A DNA stretch of 64,000 nucleotides from an uncultured Bacteroidales bacterium. GTDB taxonomy: Bacteria; Bacteroidota; Bacteroidia; Bacteroidales; UBA932. Below the pieces are notes generated by a model. That model was not told the origin of the DNA. It worked only from the letters and a program-made list of their open reading frames with translations, and did not search any database. Position 1 is the first letter of the stretch; each line of letters opens with the position of its first letter. Shown one piece after another: positions 61,530 to 64,000 of this stretch. Location of the stretch: positions 78,104 to 142,103 of the forward strand of contig ONEX01000004.1 in the NCBI GenBank assembly GCA_900316955.1. Direction: 5' to 3'. A program made the translations under genes and the position numbers.

Positions 61530-61537
61530 TATCTTTG
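61530..61537 (+). promoter_or_regulatory. -7 box for dxs
   Basis: TATCTTTG with TTG at 61504-61506, spacing 23 bases; ATG 22 bases downstream. Confidence 0.6.
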
Positions 61538-61559
61538 CATTCCCCCTGGAACGTGATTC

Positions 61560-63428
61560 ATGTTATTGGAGAAGGTAAATAGTCCGGCGGATATCCGGAA
61601 ATTCAGCACCGCGCAGCTCAAGCAGCTGTGCGCGGAGATCCGTCAGTACATGGTGGAGTGCTGCGCGAAGAATCCGGGGCACCTGGGCTCGAGCCTGGGC
61701 GCCGTGGAGCTCATCGTGGGCCTGCACGCCGTGTACAATACGCCCAAGGACAAGCTCGTCTTCGACGTGGGGCACCAGGCCTATGCCCATAAGATCATCA
61801 CGGGGCGGCGGGACGCGTTCAAGCGGAACCGCACCCGGGAGGGCATCAGCGGCTTCCCCAAGCGGGACGAGAGCCCGTACGACCCGTTCGGCGCCGGGCA
61901 CTCCTCCACGGCCATCTCGGCGGCCCTCGGCTTTGCCGAGGCGGCCCGCCTCACCGGCTCCAAGGAGCGCGCGGTGGCCCTCGTCGGCGACGGCGCCCTC
62001 ACGGGCGGCCTCGCCTGGGAGGGCCTGAACAACGCCGGCTCCTCGAAGGCGGACCTCCTCGTGGTCCTGAACGACAACAACATGTCTATCGACCAGGCCA
62101 CCGGCGGCCTGCACGACTACCTGCTCCGCGTCACCTCCTCCAACCTCTACAACAAGGTGAAGGGCCAGATCTGGAACCGCCTGGGCGAGGGCAAGCTCCG
62201 CGACTGGGTCCAGCGCCGGGTCATGGACACGAAGTCCAACCTGGTGCGCGAGTCCGGCGGCGCCATCTTCGAGTCCCTGGGTTTCCGGTATTTCGGGCCC
62301 ATCGACGGGAACGACATCGGGCAGGTGACGGAGACGCTCCGCCGCCTCCGCGACCTCAAGGGACCGCGCATCCTGCACGTGATCACGCGCAAGGGCAAGG
62401 GCTACGGCCCCGCGGAGACCGACCCCACCACCTGGCACGCCCCCGGCCGCTTCGATCCCGTCACCGGCGAGCGGAAGAAGACCGTCTATCCGGCCGCGCG
62501 CTACCAGGACGTCTTCGGAGAGACGCTCGTGGAGCTCGCGCGGAAAGACCCGAAGGTCGTCGGCATCACGCCGGCGATGGCGACGGGCTGCGGGATGCAT
62601 CTCCTCGAGCACGCCTTCCCCGAGCGTTTCTTCGACGTGGGCATCGAGGAAGAGCACGCCGTCACCTTCTCCGCCGGCCTCGCCGCCGCCGGAATGAAAC
62701 CTTACTGCAACATCTACTCCTCGTTCGCCCAGCGGGCCTACGACGAGATCGTCCATGACGTGGCCCTCCAGAACCTGCCCGTCGTCCTGTGCTTCGACCG
62801 GGCCGGCCTGGTGGGGGAGGACGGCGCCACGCACCACGGCTGCTTCGACCTTGCGGCCTACCGCAGCATCCCGAACACCGTCATCGCCGCGCCGCGCAAC
62901 GAGCGCGAGCTCAAGAACCTGATGTACACCGGTCTGTCCATGAAGGGCGGCCCCTACATTATCCGTTACCCGCGCGGGTGCGGGGAAGGGGTCGACTGGA
63001 AGGAGGCGCCGTTCGAGAATCTCCCCGTCGGCAAGGGCGAGAAGCTCCTGGATGGGAAGGACGTCGCCGTCCTCGCCCTCGGTCCCGTCGCGAACCGGGC
63101 CCTCGAGGCCGCGCTCCGGCACAAGACCGACTACTGGGTGGCCCCTTCCGTCTATGACATGCGCTGGCTCAAGCCGCTGGACACCGGCATCCTGGAGGCC
63201 GTCTCCCGCTGCCGGGTGATCCTCACCCTGGAGGACGGCGCCTTGAAGGGAGGCCTGTACGGCGCTGTGTGTGAATACTTTGCAGGTCGCGACGACGCGC
63301 CCATCGTGAAGGGTCTCGGCATCCCCGACAAGTTCATCGCCCAGGACACGCAGGCGGCCCAGTGGGCCGAGTGCTGCCTGGACACGGAGTCCATCTACGG
63401 GATTCTTGTGGACTTGTTGAAAAAATAA
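61560..63428 (+). CDS. dxs: 1-Deoxy-D-xylulose-5-phosphate synthase
   Basis: The 622-residue protein has the family's length. NPGHLGSSLGAVELIV holds the active-site His, VGDGALTGGLAWEGLNNAG is the thiamine diphosphate motif (GDG...NN), and the central and C-terminal transketolase domains follow (HAVTFSAGLAAAGMKP, FDRAGLVGEDGATHHG). It condenses pyruvate and glyceraldehyde 3-phosphate to DXP, the first step of the MEP isoprenoid pathway. It starts 22 bases after a good promoter and is followed by the tRNA cluster. Confidence 0.97.
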   Translation: MLLEKVNSPADIRKFSTAQLKQLCAEIRQYMVECCAKNPGHLGSSLGAVELIVGLHAVYNTPKDKLVFDVGHQAYAHKIITGRRDAFKRNRTREGISGFPKRDESPYDPFGAGHSSTAISAALGFAEAARLTGSKERAVALVGDGALTGGLAWEGLNNAGSSKADLLVVLNDNNMSIDQATGGLHDYLLRVTSSNLYNKVKGQIWNRLGEGKLRDWVQRRVMDTKSNLVRESGGAIFESLGFRYFGPIDGNDIGQVTETLRRLRDLKGPRILHVITRKGKGYGPAETDPTTWHAPGRFDPVTGERKKTVYPAARYQDVFGETLVELARKDPKVVGITPAMATGCGMHLLEHAFPERFFDVGIEEEHAVTFSAGLAAAGMKPYCNIYSSFAQRAYDEIVHDVALQNLPVVLCFDRAGLVGEDGATHHGCFDLAAYRSIPNTVIAAPRNERELKNLMYTGLSMKGGPYIIRYPRGCGEGVDWKEAPFENLPVGKGEKLLDGKDVAVLALGPVANRALEAALRHKTDYWVAPSVYDMRWLKPLDTGILEAVSRCRVILTLEDGALKGGLYGAVCEYFAGRDDAPIVKGLGIPDKFIAQDTQAAQWAECCLDTESIYGILVDLLKK

Positions 63429-63461
63429 TGCAAAAAGTTTTGCAGATTCAGAAAAAAACTC

Positions 63462-63469
63462 TACCTTTG
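63462..63469 (+). promoter_or_regulatory. -7 box for the tRNA-tuf cluster
   Basis: TACCTTTG with TTG at 63440-63442, spacing 19 bases: a strong Bacteroidetes promoter. Confidence 0.7.
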
Positions 63470-63504
63470 CAATCCCTTTCGCGATTGAAGGATCCGAATG
63501 AGCT

Positions 63505-63578
63505 GCCGATATAGCTCAGTTGGCCAGAGCACGTGATTTGTAATCTCGGGGTCGTGGGTTCGAATCCCTCTATCGGCT
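63505..63578 (+). tRNA. tRNA-Thr (TGT)
   Basis: 74 bases; acceptor GCCGATA/TATCGGC, discriminator T, anticodon loop TTTGTAA (anticodon TGT), T-loop TTCGAAT. The anticodon stem CGTGA/TCTCG has one T-T mismatch in the middle. CCA not encoded. Confidence 0.93.
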
Positions 63579-63594
63579 CGAAAGGAAAAATGCT

Positions 63595-63678
63595 GGGAGG
63601 TTCGCATAGTGGCAATTGCGGCGGACTGTAAATCCGCTCCCTCAGGGTTCGGTGGTTCGAGTCCACCACCTCCCACCA
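63595..63678 (+). tRNA. tRNA-Tyr (GTA)
   Basis: Class II tRNA with long variable arm; acceptor GGGAGGT/ACCTCCC, discriminator A, anticodon GTA in CTGTAAA, and CCA encoded at 63676-63678. Confidence 0.93.
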
Positions 63679-63716
63679 AAAAATCTGCGAGTGATTGTTG
63701 CGAGCAGATTTTTTTT
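63678..63716 (+). terminator. Terminator-like hairpin between tRNA-Tyr and tRNA-Gly
   Basis: AAAAAATCTGC pairs with GCAGATTTTTT, 11 bp, with a run of T. No promoter is visible between it and tRNA-Gly, so it may be a partial terminator or a processing signal. Confidence 0.6.
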
Positions 63717-63719
63717 CAA

Positions 63720-63792
63720 GCGGAAGTAGCTCAGTTGGTAGAGCATCAGCCTTCCAAGCTGAGGGTCGCGAGTTCGAACCTCGTTTTCCGCT
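63720..63792 (+). tRNA. tRNA-Gly (TCC)
   Basis: 73 bases; acceptor GCGGAAG with TTTCCGC (one G-T pair), anticodon loop CTTCCAA (TCC), T-loop TTCGAAC. CCA not encoded. Confidence 0.94.
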
Positions 63793-63811
63793 CGGAAAAG
63801 GAAATAAAAAA

Positions 63812-63883
<72 letters not shown>

Positions 63884-63928
63884 CTTTTTTGTGCTTTTGG
63901 TAACAATTGTTTAAACAATAATAAAACT

Positions 63929-64000
63929 ATGGCAAAAGAAACATTCCAGAGAACCAAACCGCATGTCAACATCGGTACCATCGGCCACGTTGACCACGGT
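63929..64000 (+). CDS. tuf: Elongation factor Tu, 3' partial
   Basis: The window ends 24 codons into the gene: [33 protein letters not shown] is the start of the P-loop of EF-Tu, the GTPase that delivers aminoacyl-tRNA to the ribosome. It follows tRNA-Thr(GGT) by 45 bases, matching the conserved thr-tyr-gly-thr-tuf order. Confidence 0.97.
   Translation, partial: MAKETFQRTKPHVNIGTIGHVDHG

Overview
The window looks like chromosomal DNA of a GC-rich member of the Bacteroidales. The evidence is: promoters of the Bacteroidetes type (a TAnnTTTG -7 box, sometimes with an upstream TTG) before many genes, no clear Shine-Dalgarno sites, a SusC/SusD pair, a hybrid two-component system, BACON/BIG2 lipoproteins, many lipoproteins and secreted enzymes, and a NUDIX-type pentose regulator. 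The genus cannot be fixed from the sequence; an uncultured gut or rumen relative of Rikenellaceae would fit. No phage, insertion sequence or CRISPR array was seen.

Layout. 1-8.0 kb: end of an Omp85-type outer-membrane protein, a DUF4886 SGNH hydrolase, a small outer-membrane protein, an iron alcohol dehydrogenase, a membrane acyltransferase-like protein followed by a serpin lipoprotein, and a type-B carboxylesterase lipoprotein. 8.1-10.6 kb: a divergent pair, a YhcG/DUF1016 PD-(D/E)XK nuclease and an EEP-fold nuclease, with two palindromes between them. 10.6-15.0 kb: a C69 dipeptidase, then an AT-rich island with one large gene that aligns by eye with cholesterol-dependent cytolysins. 15.1-20.6 kb: a small EF-hand/amphipathic-helix protein and a xylose operon (regulator, xylB, xylA, xylE). 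20.7-24 kb: tRNA-Pro, then an inositol monophosphatase-dinB pair flanked by two inverted copies of a ~160 bp intergenic repeat. 24-31.4 kb: a small membrane protein, an oxidoreductase, an epimerase-like protein, two GH13 lipoproteins and a nucleoside kinase.

31.4-50.4 kb is a polysaccharide utilization locus: ThuA-like protein, hybrid sensor/regulator, ROK sugar kinase, NagB-like deaminase, SusC, SusD, GH9, sugar MFS transporter, ThuA, second GH9 and third ThuA. The most economical reading is: GH9 enzymes cut a beta-linked glycan at the surface or in the periplasm, SusCD and the MFS protein import products, and the kinase and NagB feed them into amino sugar or hexose catabolism, all switched on by the hybrid regulator. 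The presence of NagB and the known glucosaminidase activity of some GH9 enzymes suggest a glucosamine-containing substrate, but this is inference.

50.6-64 kb: a 1599-residue surface lipoprotein with ten BIG2 repeats, six BACON-like domains and a Fib_succ_major-type C-terminus; a UvrA that lacks part of its first zinc module; two tandem MFS transporters; a non-coding region with nested palindromes; dxs; and a tRNA-Thr/Tyr/Gly/Thr-tuf cluster in the same order as E. coli tufB.
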